NCBI RefSeq assembly: GCF_045617425.1
Contig: NZ_JAZLIO010000003.1
Coordinates: 248,001 to 312,000, forward strand
Reading direction: 5' to 3'
DNA length: 64,000 nt
Source: Carnobacterium_B sp045617425
GTDB taxonomy: Bacteria > Bacillota > Bacilli > Lactobacillales > Carnobacteriaceae
Below are positions 16,866-24,072 of this stretch, in pieces. A model generated the notes under the pieces. It was not told the DNA's origin. It ran no database searches and worked only from the letters and a program-made list of their open reading frames with translations. Numbering within the stretch: position 1 is the stretch's first letter; each line of letters opens with the position of its first letter. The position numbers and the translations under genes are program-made.

Positions 16866-17771
16866 ATGGTATACGATTGCGTGATTATTGGAGGAGGCCC
16901 TGCAGGTCTTAGTGCAGCACTTGTTTTAGGAAGAGCCAAACTTAATGTTCTTTTAATCGACAATAACGACCCGCGTAATAAAGTAACAAATGAAGCACAT
17001 GGATTTATCACGAATGACAGCTTATCTCCGTTCACTATTAGGGAAAAAGCAAAAAAAGACCTCCTGAAATACTCAAATATTCAACTGATATCTGACACTG
17101 TTGCCGATATTTCTGATCAAAGTTCTTTTTTTATCATTGAAACGTTAAAAAATAATTTTGAAACAAAACGAATTATTTTAGCAACAGGTTTGAAAGAAAC
17201 CCTTCCTAATGTTAAAGGGTTAGAGTCAGTATATGGCGATTTATTTTTTAATTGCCCATTTTGTGATGGTTGGGAGTTGAAGAATCAGAAATTAGCTATC
17301 ATTGTCGAACAAGAAGAACATATATTACATTTTTCAACAATGATTTTTCATTGGAGCAAACAATTAACTGTTTTCACGAATGGCATGAAAGTTTCCGATT
17401 CTATTAAATCAATTCTTGCCAAAAATGAGATTGAATTGTTTGAGGATAAAATTGAATCTATTGAAAAAAAGGATAGTAAAGGTAAAATCAATTTACACAA
17501 CAGCCAATCGATAGAAGTTTATGGAGGATTTTTAGCACCTCAGTTTGAATTGAACATGACTTTTGCTAAAAATCTTTCGATAACATTAAATGATGCAGGA
17601 AGAATTCAAACGGATGAATTTGGAAGTACATCGTTCAAAAATGTTTATGCAGCTGGAGATAGTAATGCAACATCTGGAGAACAACTCGTTCACTCAGCAA
17701 GCTCCGGAAGTAAAGTAGCATCAGGTATTGTAAAAGAGATTGCTTTTGAAAATTTTATTACAGATAAATAG
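16866..17771 (+). CDS. thioredoxin-reductase-like NAD(P)/FAD-dependent oxidoreductase
   Basis: The 301-aa flavoprotein has the FAD-binding GGGPAGLSAAL at residues 9-19, a redox-active CPFC at 130-133 (C130, C133) in the thioredoxin-reductase position, and the second FAD motif VYAAGD near 261-266. The usual NADPH-binding GxGxxA of true TrxB is not evident in the middle (QKLAIIVEQEEHILHF), so electron donor and acceptor are uncertain. AAAAGGAG is 7 nt before ATG. It sits between two zinc-free ribosomal protein genes, which suggests a role in zinc or thiol stress (inference). Confidence 0.85.
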   Translation: MVYDCVIIGGGPAGLSAALVLGRAKLNVLLIDNNDPRNKVTNEAHGFITNDSLSPFTIREKAKKDLLKYSNIQLISDTVADISDQSSFFIIETLKNNFETKRIILATGLKETLPNVKGLESVYGDLFFNCPFCDGWELKNQKLAIIVEQEEHILHFSTMIFHWSKQLTVFTNGMKVSDSIKSILAKNEIELFEDKIESIEKKDSKGKINLHNSQSIEVYGGFLAPQFELNMTFAKNLSITLNDAGRIQTDEFGSTSFKNVYAAGDSNATSGEQLVHSASSGSKVASGIVKEIAFENFITDK

Positions 17772-17789
17772 GAAATGAAGAAATGAATA

Positions 17790-18059
17790 ATGGCTAAAAA
17801 AAGTAAAATGGAAAAAAATAAACGCCAACAAGCAACAGTTGAAAAATATGCTGCTATTCGAAAAGAGTTAAAAGCAGATGGAGATTATGCAGCTTTACAG
17901 AAGTTGCCTCGCGATGCTTCACCAACACGCTTGCATCATCGTGATCTTATAGATGGTCGGCCAAGAGGTTACATGCGCAAATTCGGCATGTCAAGAATTA
18001 CGTTCAGGAATTTGGCTCATGCTGGACTTATACCTGGTGTAAAAAAAGCCAGCTGGTAA
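17790..18059 (+). CDS. rpsN: 30S ribosomal protein S14, zinc-independent (C-minus) paralogue
   Basis: The 89-aa protein ends with the S14 signature RPRGYMRKFGMSRITFRNLAHAGLIPGVKKASW. It has no cysteine at all, unlike the 61-aa zinc-ribbon S14, so it is the long zinc-free form. Such paralogues are Zur-repressed in Bacillus and replace the zinc form under starvation. It starts 18 bp after the oxidoreductase gene with a weak GAAG Shine-Dalgarno, so it is probably co-transcribed. Confidence 0.95.
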   Translation: MAKKSKMEKNKRQQATVEKYAAIRKELKADGDYAALQKLPRDASPTRLHHRDLIDGRPRGYMRKFGMSRITFRNLAHAGLIPGVKKASW

Positions 18060-18167
18060 TATTTTAGGTTTTAGTAAGCTGATAAATAAAAACCAACATC
18101 ATTTAGAAAATATAAACAGTTACTAATTAACCATATTTAATGAAATTAAATATAAGGAGAAAATAGG

Positions 18168-18290
18168 ATGTCTGAAAAAGAAGATTTAGCGAGTGCTAGA
18201 CGAAGAATGAAAAGTCCAAATATTAAAACAAAAAAACGTGCATTAAAAATTATTTTAGACGATAAACGAAGAAAAAAAGGAATTAAATAA
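18168..18290 (+). CDS. putative metal homeostasis protein (40 aa)
   Basis: A 40-residue, strongly basic peptide (MSEKEDLASARRRMKSPNIKTKKRALKII..., ending DKRRKKGIK). I recognise it as the small family often labelled putative metal homeostasis protein in Lactobacillales; its biochemical role is not known to me. AAGGAG at 18154-18159 is 8 nt before ATG. It is fourth in the cluster behind the Zur-type operator, which fits the label. The basic composition would also suit RNA or ribosome binding (inference). Confidence 0.78.
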   Translation: MSEKEDLASARRRMKSPNIKTKKRALKIILDDKRRKKGIK

Positions 18291-18359
18291 ATGTTTATTC
18301 TGCGTCGAATGTACGATCAAACTAGATAAATTAGTTGATTCTAACTAAGAACACAAAGA

Positions 18360-18397
18360 AAAGCACCCAAAAACTTAGATTTTTGGGTGCTTTATAT
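18360..18397. terminator. terminator, probably bidirectional
   Basis: AAGCACCCAAAAA pairs with TTTTTGGGTGCTT around CTTAGA. The plus side ends CTTTATATTTA and the minus side CTTTTCTTT. It closes the zinc cluster and also the minus-strand gene ending at 18411. Confidence 0.8.
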
Positions 18398-18410
18398 TTA
18401 ATGATTAGAG

Positions 18411-18710
18411 TTATAGTAATTTTCGTGCAATAGATTTAATCGATGAAGTTTTATAAAAAGTAGCGAATTCACTATCTTTTCCTACTGTAATCCAATCTGC
18501 TTCATTAATTAAACTAGCATAGCCTAATTGAGGTGTACTGGTGGCGATTAAAGAAAAAACATTTGTATGCAAACCATCAAATGAGTTTGAAAACATTTTT
18601 TCGAGTCCATTTTTTGTGTTTTGTTTATGTGAATTCACGTAACCATTAAGAATAGAAGACTCAATCAGTTCAAGTTCTTCTCCATTAATAAATGTAATAA
18701 CTAACCTCAT
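18411..18710 (-). CDS. hypothetical protein (99 aa)
   Basis: Unrecognised. The protein begins MRLVITFINGEELELIESSILNG, like a beta-strand pair with a charged turn, and has no membrane segment, signal peptide or cysteine. The start at 18710 has AAGGAG about 10 nt upstream; an earlier in-frame ATG at 18746 has none. It is monocistronic, convergent with the zinc cluster and shares its terminator. Confidence 0.65.
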   Translation of the reverse strand: MRLVITFINGEELELIESSILNGYVNSHKQNTKNGLEKMFSNSFDGLHTNVFSLIATSTPQLGYASLINEADWITVGKDSEFATFYKTSSIKSIARKLL

Positions 18711-18841
18711 GTTAGAACATCTCCTTTCTAGAAGTATCGCACACAATATCAGAATTACGAATTATTATGAACTTTTATTAAAAATTAAGTTGAAAATTAT
18801 AGTCAAAATAGCCATACTCATGATAAAATACATATCTTTAT

Positions 18842-19033
18842 TTATAGATCTAATAGCTCTACTTTCTTTTTGTTGAATTCTTCTTGGTTGATGACATCCA
18901 GATTTAGAAGTTCTTTGTATTCTTTTATTTGTTCAATATTACTTTTAAAATTCGATACAAGAAAAAGATAAAAATTTAAAATGTTAGGCAGCGTATTTAA
19001 AAAATCTATAAAATTTTTTTCTTTTGTTTTCAA
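18842..19033 (-). CDS. small SHOCT-like protein (63 aa), start uncertain
   Basis: The C-terminal 28 residues (EYKELLNLDVINQEEFNKKKVELLDL) match the SHOCT pattern, a short helical oligomerisation motif: L-L-x3-I-T/N-x-E-E-F-x2-K-K. The N-terminus is hydrophobic (FLNTLPNILNFYLFLVSNF). Only a TTG at 19031-19033 can start it and no Shine-Dalgarno is evident, so it may be coupled to the gene 27 bp upstream or be the remains of a longer gene. Confidence 0.45.
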   Translation of the reverse strand: MKTKEKNFIDFLNTLPNILNFYLFLVSNFKSNIEQIKEYKELLNLDVINQEEFNKKKVELLDL

Positions 19034-19060
19034 AAAGAGAATAGAAAACTCTTATTGTTC

Positions 19061-19426
19061 TTAATAGTTTTTAGGAAGTATAAAATAAAGTGAAAACAAG
19101 AATAGGATTACTATTGGAAATGAATATAGAGTAATCTGGTATAATGTAGCTTTTTTCTTAGACGTATCAGTTGAATCAAACACATTTACTCCCTTTTTAT
19201 ATTTATCAGCAATATGGCCAAGAAAAATAGAGTACATTAAAGTTAGCCAACTCGCGAAAAATAACGAATCAGAATCAGGAAGTAGTAAATAAAAGAAAAT
19301 TAATGCATAACTTAGTAAATTGAACCATTGATATTTATTACTTTGACCTTTAATAAATAAAACTAAAGCCTGAACCAGTAAAATTATAATAGCAATTGAC
19401 GATAAAATATCTATAAACCTTTCCAT
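19061..19426 (-). CDS. hypothetical membrane protein, four segments (121 aa)
   Basis: Unrecognised family. Four hydrophobic stretches (about residues 8-25, 37-50, 57-72, 97-117) suggest a small integral membrane protein; the loop before the last (DKYKKGVNVFDSTDTSKKKA) is charged. GGAGG stands 7 nt before ATG. The SHOCT-like frame follows 27 bp later on the same strand, so the two may work together. Confidence 0.65.
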   Translation of the reverse strand: MERFIDILSSIAIIILLVQALVLFIKGQSNKYQWFNLLSYALIFFYLLLPDSDSLFFASWLTLMYSIFLGHIADKYKKGVNVFDSTDTSKKKATLYQITLYSFPIVILFLFSLYFILPKNY

Positions 19427-19690
19427 TAAAGAACCTCCATAATAGTGCGTTCATTGTATCTATGTATAATATTACCTTAGAAAATTATCTAGTTTGCTCT
19501 TTAAATCTTTTGGTTCTATGTCAGTGAATGTATATAATTGATTTTAGCATTATAAAAGTACATTGTGTATCTGAAAAATAAAAAAAGGTTTTTAAACATA
19601 GCTACCTATTGATTTTCATAGTCTAATATAAGAGCATTCGTTTATTTGAAATTTCTAGCAAGCTAACTGCATCGAATTGAGATTACTTTC

Positions 19691-19699
19691 TGTTATAAT
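19691..19699 (+). promoter_or_regulatory. extended -10 promoter
   Basis: TGT-TATAAT at 19691-19699, 27 bp before the ATG of the next gene. No good -35. Nothing else is recognisable in 19427-19690. Confidence 0.6.
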
Positions 19700-19725
19700 A
19701 TAGGCACCAGAAAGGAGGGAGAAAT

Positions 19726-19920
19726 ATGATGTATAACTATAGAGTTTTAACTGTTACGAGTAATCCTATTGGAGAATTTGAAGGACGCGAAACTGTACAA
19801 AACGATTTAGAAGTATTGTTAGGAGAAGTAAGTGAGAATGAAGGAGAAATTGTTTCTGTCAACCAAGTGATGACGGAACCGCATGTTTTACTTACAACAG
19901 TTGTTTATAAAGTGCAATAA
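19726..19920 (+). CDS. hypothetical protein (64 aa)
   Basis: Unrecognised. A compact acidic protein (MMYNYRVLTVTSNPIGEFEGRE...TTVVYKVQ) with alternating strand-like stretches and no membrane segment. AAAGGAGGGAG lies 4-10 nt before two adjacent ATGs (19726, 19729); either may be used. The strong promoter, strong Shine-Dalgarno and terminator directly after the stop support a real gene. Confidence 0.7.
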   Translation: MMYNYRVLTVTSNPIGEFEGRETVQNDLEVLLGEVSENEGEIVSVNQVMTEPHVLLTTVVYKVQ

Positions 19921-19924
19921 ACTT

Positions 19925-19950
19925 CAAGACTCCTTTTTGGGGTCTTTTTT
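19925..19950 (+). terminator. terminator of the 64-aa gene
   Basis: AAGACTCC pairs with GGGGTCTT (one G-U) around TTTTT, followed by TTTT. It is 5 bp after the stop. Confidence 0.78.
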
Positions 19951-20016
19951 ATATGAAACTAATTTAGTAGTGTCATAATTGAACTGCTATTAAAATAATA
20001 CTTATAATAAAATAGA

Positions 20017-20048
20017 AACTGCCCTACACGTCATGTGCAGGACAGTTA
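20017..20048 (-). terminator. terminator of the lipoprotein gene
   Basis: AACTGCCCTACAC pairs with GTGCAGGACAGTT with wobbles. On the minus strand it is followed by T-rich sequence (TTTCTATTTTATT), so it ends the minus-strand transcript. Confidence 0.75.
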
Positions 20049-20065
20049 ATGTCTCTATTGGTTAA

Positions 20066-20572
20066 CTAAGCTACTATTTCATAAGTACCATCTTTATAAA
20101 CTTTATATATACCAGCAGTTCCAGAACCGCCTTGTTCTCTTAAAGATTGACTTACTAATCTTAATGTATATGAATTTTCATCTGATTCTAAAAGACCATA
20201 GACGATATCAGTGTTATTAGCTTCAATTCCAGTTTGTTCTTTGATAAAAGCAAAAGCTTCTTCTTCAGAATTGATGACATTTTCTGGTGCGCTTGGCGTA
20301 CTATCAGTAGTTTCTTCTGAACTTTCCGAACTACTTGAAGTACTTTCTGCTGGTTCTTCTAAGCTACTTGAACTCGATGATTCATTTTGTCCATCAGAAG
20401 TAGGCGTACTTGAAGCACTTTCTGCCGACTCTTTCGAGCTACTTGAACTTGATGAAATACTTTGTGCAACAGAAGATTGTGAAGAAGCTTCTTCATCTTC
20501 ATTGCTAGTACCGCAGCTGGTTAGAATAAATAATCCCATCAGTATAGTTAGAGTCATACTTAATTTTTTCAT
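20066..20572 (-). CDS. serine-rich lipoprotein of unknown function
   Basis: A signal peptide (MKKLSMTLTILMGLFI) with lipobox L17-T-S-C20 predicts a lipid-anchored surface protein. Residues about 30-100 are an extended Ser/Glu linker with repeated SSSSS, ESAES and EPAES blocks. A C-terminal domain (about 100-168) reads EEEAFAFIKEQTGIEANN and ends GIYKVYKDGTYEIVA, as in several small lipoproteins of lactic bacteria; function unknown. Start at 20572: AAAGGAG at its ideal distance overlaps the earlier ATG at 20587, which therefore cannot be the start. Confidence 0.82.
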   Translation of the reverse strand: MKKLSMTLTILMGLFILTSCGTSNEDEEASSQSSVAQSISSSSSSSKESAESASSTPTSDGQNESSSSSSLEEPAESTSSSSESSEETTDSTPSAPENVINSEEEAFAFIKEQTGIEANNTDIVYGLLESDENSYTLRLVSQSLREQGGSGTAGIYKVYKDGTYEIVA

Positions 20573-20702
20573 TTTTTCTCCTTTCATAATAGGAATAGGT
20601 TGAAAAAATAAGGTGTCAACTATTCTATTAGTGTTATTTTTTTGATTGGGTAATCTTTATTACCTGGTTAGAGTATAGCACTACCAAACTTGTATTAAAA
20701 AT

Positions 20703-20740
20703 AATGGGCTGATCAACATATTGAAATTGTTGACCTATTT
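20703..20740 (-). terminator. possible terminator of the SOS cassette
   Basis: On the minus strand GGTCAACA can pair with TGTTGATCAGCC (bulged) followed by CATTATTTTT. The imperfect stem makes this tentative. Confidence 0.4.
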
Positions 20741-20767
20741 AGATAGTAACAATAATAAGAATAAACC

Positions 20768-21079
20768 TTAAAACATAACCTTTTTGTGTGGCATTCGGTG
20801 ACCTTTATAATCAAATACCTGTCCAAAGTAATTAGGTGGGCTTAATAGTTTGAATTTTTGAACTACTAATTGATTGCGATCGTTAATGACAGATTCAATT
20901 GTAATGTTTGAACCAAGTTCTACTTCATACACAAAACTAAAAGCTTTTTTACCAGCTATTAAACAATTAAACTTGCGGCCATCTGAGAGTAGAGTAAACC
21001 TACAGAAGGGTGTGCCGCTTTTTGTATTGATTACTTTAACATCTGAATCAACTTTTCCTGTAAGGATAGCCGTATTCAT
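20768..21079 (-). CDS. short single-stranded-DNA-binding-like protein
   Basis: The 103-aa protein begins MNTAILTGKVDSDVKVINTKSGTPFCRFTLLSDG and continues FNCLIAGKKA, an OB-fold of SSB type. It is shorter than housekeeping SSB (about 160 aa) and lacks the acidic tip that recruits partner proteins. The Shine-Dalgarno GGAGG overlaps the end of the preceding yolD-like gene, 2 bp away, so it is the third gene of the LexA-controlled cassette. A role in DNA handling during translesion synthesis is inference. Confidence 0.75.
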   Translation of the reverse strand: MNTAILTGKVDSDVKVINTKSGTPFCRFTLLSDGRKFNCLIAGKKAFSFVYEVELGSNITIESVINDRNQLVVQKFKLLSPPNYFGQVFDYKGHRMPHKKVMF

Positions 21080-21081
21080 AT

Positions 21082-21465
21082 TTATCCCTCCATTTCATTT
21101 TCATCAGTAAGATTAGTCCATTTTTTAAGGCGGATAAATTGAATATTGCGAATCTCATCGAAATCAACTTTTGTATCGTCTACGTAGATGCCTAATTCAT
21201 CTCCGCCAATAACTAAACCAACAACATCGTCTTTATAATACCCATTTTGGTCGACTGCTTCAATTTGGATAGCAATGGACTTATTCTTGAGTACAGCCTC
21301 ATTGATTACGGATGCGATTTCTTGTGAGTCCATTTTTTTTTTTTGTGGATTGAATTTCTTTTTCTCATTCGTTAATTTTTCTTGAGTAGCTGTATGTTCA
21401 GACAAATAAAAGCCTGCCCATTTTTTAATACCCCGATCACGGTATTCATCATTTAAGTCATTCAT
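21082..21465 (-). CDS. YolD-like protein
   Basis: The 127-aa protein carries the YolD-like opening YRDRGIKKWAGFYLSEHT and later DDVVGLVIGGDELGIYVDDTKVDFDEIRNIQF. YolD-like proteins accompany Y-family polymerases in Firmicutes and have been proposed as functional counterparts of UmuD. The ATG overlaps the polymerase stop codon (ATGA), so the two are translationally coupled. It is second in the SOS cassette. Confidence 0.85.
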   Translation of the reverse strand: MNDLNDEYRDRGIKKWAGFYLSEHTATQEKLTNEKKKFNPQKKKMDSQEIASVINEAVLKNKSIAIQIEAVDQNGYYKDDVVGLVIGGDELGIYVDDTKVDFDEIRNIQFIRLKKWTNLTDENEMEG

Positions 21466-22760
21466 TTTATACCCTCCATTCCGCCAGCATGGCCCCCAAC
21501 AAGAGAACTACGGTCGATAGCTGTTGCACCATCCATAAGACTACTAGCATGTACTAATGATTGAAAACCATATTTCTCTCTTATTTTATCGACTAGCAAA
21601 TCTAATTTTTCATTTGTAATTTGTTCAGTCGGATCTTCAAATAAATCCAATTGAATATCACTCGTATAGGATAATTTTGAATAGGTAATGCCTATGCGCC
21701 GGACGGCTTTGTCATCCTCGTAATACTTATTAAAGATTTCAAAGCAGGAGTCAACTAATTTTTTTGTATTAGAAGTACTTGGGATCTTTAATTGGCGCGA
21801 AAACCCAACTTGTTCCTCATATTTAGAATAACTAACAGAAAGACTGACACATCCAGTTTGACAATGATGTTTTCTAATTCGGGTAGCAACTTGTTCAGCC
21901 ATTTCACGAATAACAATTTTAATTTCATGTTTTTTATAATAGTCTTTTTTGAGAATTTGAGAGTTGCCATAACTTTTTTCTAAAGGACGATAGGAGTCTC
22001 TAATGTCGCTGCGATCGATGCCCCAAGCATTTGCATATAATTGTTCACCAATCAAACCCATTGAATCTCTCAACTGATAAAAATTTGCATGGGCTAGATC
22101 ATGGACTGTTTTAATTCCTAAACTGTTTAATCTAAGTGCTGTTCGACTCCCGATACCCCACATGTCGGTTAATTTTTCTAATTTCCAAACTGTGTTTGGA
22201 ACGTCTTTATATCGCCATTCAGCAATAAAGTCGTCATTATATTTGGCGCCATTGTCTAAAGCTAGTTTAGCCATTAACATATTGTCGCCAATGCCAATCG
22301 TTACGTAGAGACCGGTCTTCTTAAAAATGTGGTATTGAATCATTCTGGCCAAGCCATAAGCACTCTTTTTTTTGAAAAGCTTTAAACTTCCTCGGACAGA
22401 AATAAAGGATTCATCGATACTATAAATATGTAGATCTTCATCAGAAACGTATTTACGAAAGATATCGTTGATTTCAGTATTCTTTTCGATATAATAGCTC
22501 ATTCTAGGTGGTACGATAACCAAATTGGGGTGATAAGGGATTTCCCATTTTCTAGTAACGTTTCTAATGCCTAATACTTTTTTAGCCATTGGTGAAGCAG
22601 CTAACACAATGCCACCGGGTTTATCTGCATTACTCATAACAACTAGTAGAGCTTTTAAAGGATGTAAACCACGTTCAACACATTCCACAGAAGCATAAAA
22701 AGATTTAACGTCAATACAAAAGATATCATCGCTTCTTTCTTTAGCATAATTGAATGACAT
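21462..22760 (-). CDS. Y-family DNA polymerase (UmuC/UvrX-like)
   Basis: A translesion DNA polymerase. Catalytic carboxylates are in FCIDVKSFYASVE (D17) and YSIDESF (D116, E117). Thumb HhH motifs (WGIGSRTALRLNSLGI) and a little-finger domain follow. Length from 22760 is 432 aa, normal for this branch. The start is set by AAAGGAGGGG just before the ATG; an upstream in-frame extension to 22841 would run through the promoter and LexA box and is rejected. First gene of a three-gene SOS cassette. Confidence 0.93.
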   Translation of the reverse strand: MSFNYAKERSDDIFCIDVKSFYASVECVERGLHPLKALLVVMSNADKPGGIVLAASPMAKKVLGIRNVTRKWEIPYHPNLVIVPPRMSYYIEKNTEINDIFRKYVSDEDLHIYSIDESFISVRGSLKLFKKKSAYGLARMIQYHIFKKTGLYVTIGIGDNMLMAKLALDNGAKYNDDFIAEWRYKDVPNTVWKLEKLTDMWGIGSRTALRLNSLGIKTVHDLAHANFYQLRDSMGLIGEQLYANAWGIDRSDIRDSYRPLEKSYGNSQILKKDYYKKHEIKIVIREMAEQVATRIRKHHCQTGCVSLSVSYSKYEEQVGFSRQLKIPSTSNTKKLVDSCFEIFNKYYEDDKAVRRIGITYSKLSYTSDIQLDLFEDPTEQITNEKLDLLVDKIREKYGFQSLVHASSLMDGATAIDRSSLVGGHAGGMEGIK

Positions 22761-22781
22761 AAGAACCCCTCCTTTCATCCT

Positions 22782-22810
22782 ATTATACGAACGTTTGTTC
22801 TGTTTGTAAA
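22782..22810 (-). promoter_or_regulatory. SOS promoter with LexA box in the spacer
   Basis: On the minus strand TTTACA (22810-22805), 17-nt spacer, TATAAT (22787-22782). The Gram-positive LexA/DinR motif CGAAC-N4-GTTC occupies 22788-22800, exactly the spacer. LexA binding would block RNA polymerase; damage would release it. Confidence 0.88.
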
Positions 22811-22841
22811 GCGAACACTCATAAAAAATAGTTATATCCAA

Positions 22842-23095
22842 AAGAAAAGAAAGGTTCTAAAAGTAAAACTCAAGCATTGAGTCTTCTATACGAACTAGTT
22901 CATGAGTTATATAAACGTACTTAAAACACTTTCGTCTAAATAGTGCTAGTATTATAATAGAATTAAGTATATTTAAAATTTTATTGTTCAAGTCATTTGT
23001 TGTGGCATGAATAAAAGATTGAAAGAGTAAATCTTAAGTATAATGTTCTAAAAATCGTTAATTATTTTCAACAATAAAAAAAAGGTGGTGCTTTT
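22842..23095. other. intergenic stretch before the TTG-start acetyltransferase
   Basis: A TATAAT at 22953-22958 with a poor -35 is the only promoter-like signal for the gene at 23096. No open frame or strong hairpin is seen. Confidence 0.35.
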
Positions 23096-23677
23096 TTGTT
23101 AGATAAAACAATTCCATATGCGGAAATTTGGATGTATCGTTCAAAAGATCTTCCAGTTAATGAACACATTTTACCTGAAGGTTTTTACTTTAAAAGTTAT
23201 CAAGAGGGCGATGAAGTAGAATGGGCAGCCATTGAAACGGCTGTTTCGGAATTTGAGAATGAGGGACTAGCATTGGATTACTTCGAGGAAAAATTTGCGC
23301 CATACTCTAAAGATCTGAGAACGCGATTGTTATTTGTCCTAGATTCTTCAGGAGAAAAAGTTGGCACGTGCTCAGCTTGGTGGAAGGAAGCGCCAAATGG
23401 CGAGCGTTATCCATTAGTTCATTGGGTAGCTGTAAAACCAGGTTATCAAGGTAAAGGACTCGCAAAAGCAATGGTGAATCGAACTCTTATACTACTGCAA
23501 GAACTTGAAAAAAATTCACCTATTTATCTGCACACTCAAACGTGGAGTTATGCAGCAATTCACTTGTATCAAAAACTAGGGTTTGAGATCACAGATAAAA
23601 ATTTAGATGGAAGCCCTAACGTAGATTATCAAAAAGCTATGAGTATTTTAGCTAGCATACAGAATAAAAAAAACTAG
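23096..23677 (+). CDS. GNAT-family N-acetyltransferase
   Basis: The 193-aa protein contains VHWVAVKPGYQGKGLAKAMVNRTL (about residues 120-143); QGKGLA is the acetyl-CoA pyrophosphate loop, and LYQKLGFE follows near 160-167, both typical of GNAT enzymes. The substrate is unknown. It starts with TTG at 23096; AAAGGTGG lies about 7 nt before it and no ATG fits better. Monocistronic. Confidence 0.87.
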   Translation: MLDKTIPYAEIWMYRSKDLPVNEHILPEGFYFKSYQEGDEVEWAAIETAVSEFENEGLALDYFEEKFAPYSKDLRTRLLFVLDSSGEKVGTCSAWWKEAPNGERYPLVHWVAVKPGYQGKGLAKAMVNRTLILLQELEKNSPIYLHTQTWSYAAIHLYQKLGFEITDKNLDGSPNVDYQKAMSILASIQNKKN

Positions 23678-23929
23678 GCTCATAAAAAATAATGTCATCA
23701 TCAATCAATAGATTATAGACACTGGTATATGGAATCAGATTATCCTAATGCAAATTCCACTAACATATGGAAGTCTTTATTCTGTGTTTAAAAAAGTAAC
23801 TACATTGGGAAAAAGTGGGAACTGAACTCAATTTAATTAAGCAATCGACGACTCAGTTATTTTACTTTTATGATTAACATAGTCCAAGGAATATTGAATT
23901 TTCTTCATTTAAAAAAAAGTTATTTTTAC
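23678..23929. other. intergenic stretch, nothing recognised
   Basis: Between the acetyltransferase and the MerR-type promoter there is no open frame with a Shine-Dalgarno, no clear hairpin and no repeat. Confidence 0.5.
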
Positions 23930-23960
23930 TTGACTTAAAGTTCACTCCAAGGTGTATCCT
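23930..23960 (+). promoter_or_regulatory. MerR-type promoter with 19-bp spacer
   Basis: TTGACT (23930-23935), 19-nt spacer, TATCCT (23955-23960). The long spacer holds an interrupted dyad of the CTTAAAGT-TC-ACTCCAAG type. This is the layout of promoters that MerR-family activators untwist. No merR gene lies in the window. Confidence 0.78.
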
Positions 23961-24072
23961 AGTCACTAATAAGGTAACTTTTATTGAAAAGACTTTTGAG
24001 TAGGAAGAACAAGCATCATTTAGTAAAATGAACCTTATAAGTTAGCTTCATTATTAGTGAAGGGGTGAATAG

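Noticed and set aside
18752..18770. Second Zur box before the minus-strand 99-aa gene
   Set aside because: ATTACGAATTATTATG has only one good half; the symmetry seen at 16511-16539 is missing.
22761..22841. 27-residue N-terminal extension of the Y-family polymerase
   Set aside because: It would be read through the -10, the LexA box and the Shine-Dalgarno; family alignment begins at the 22760 start.
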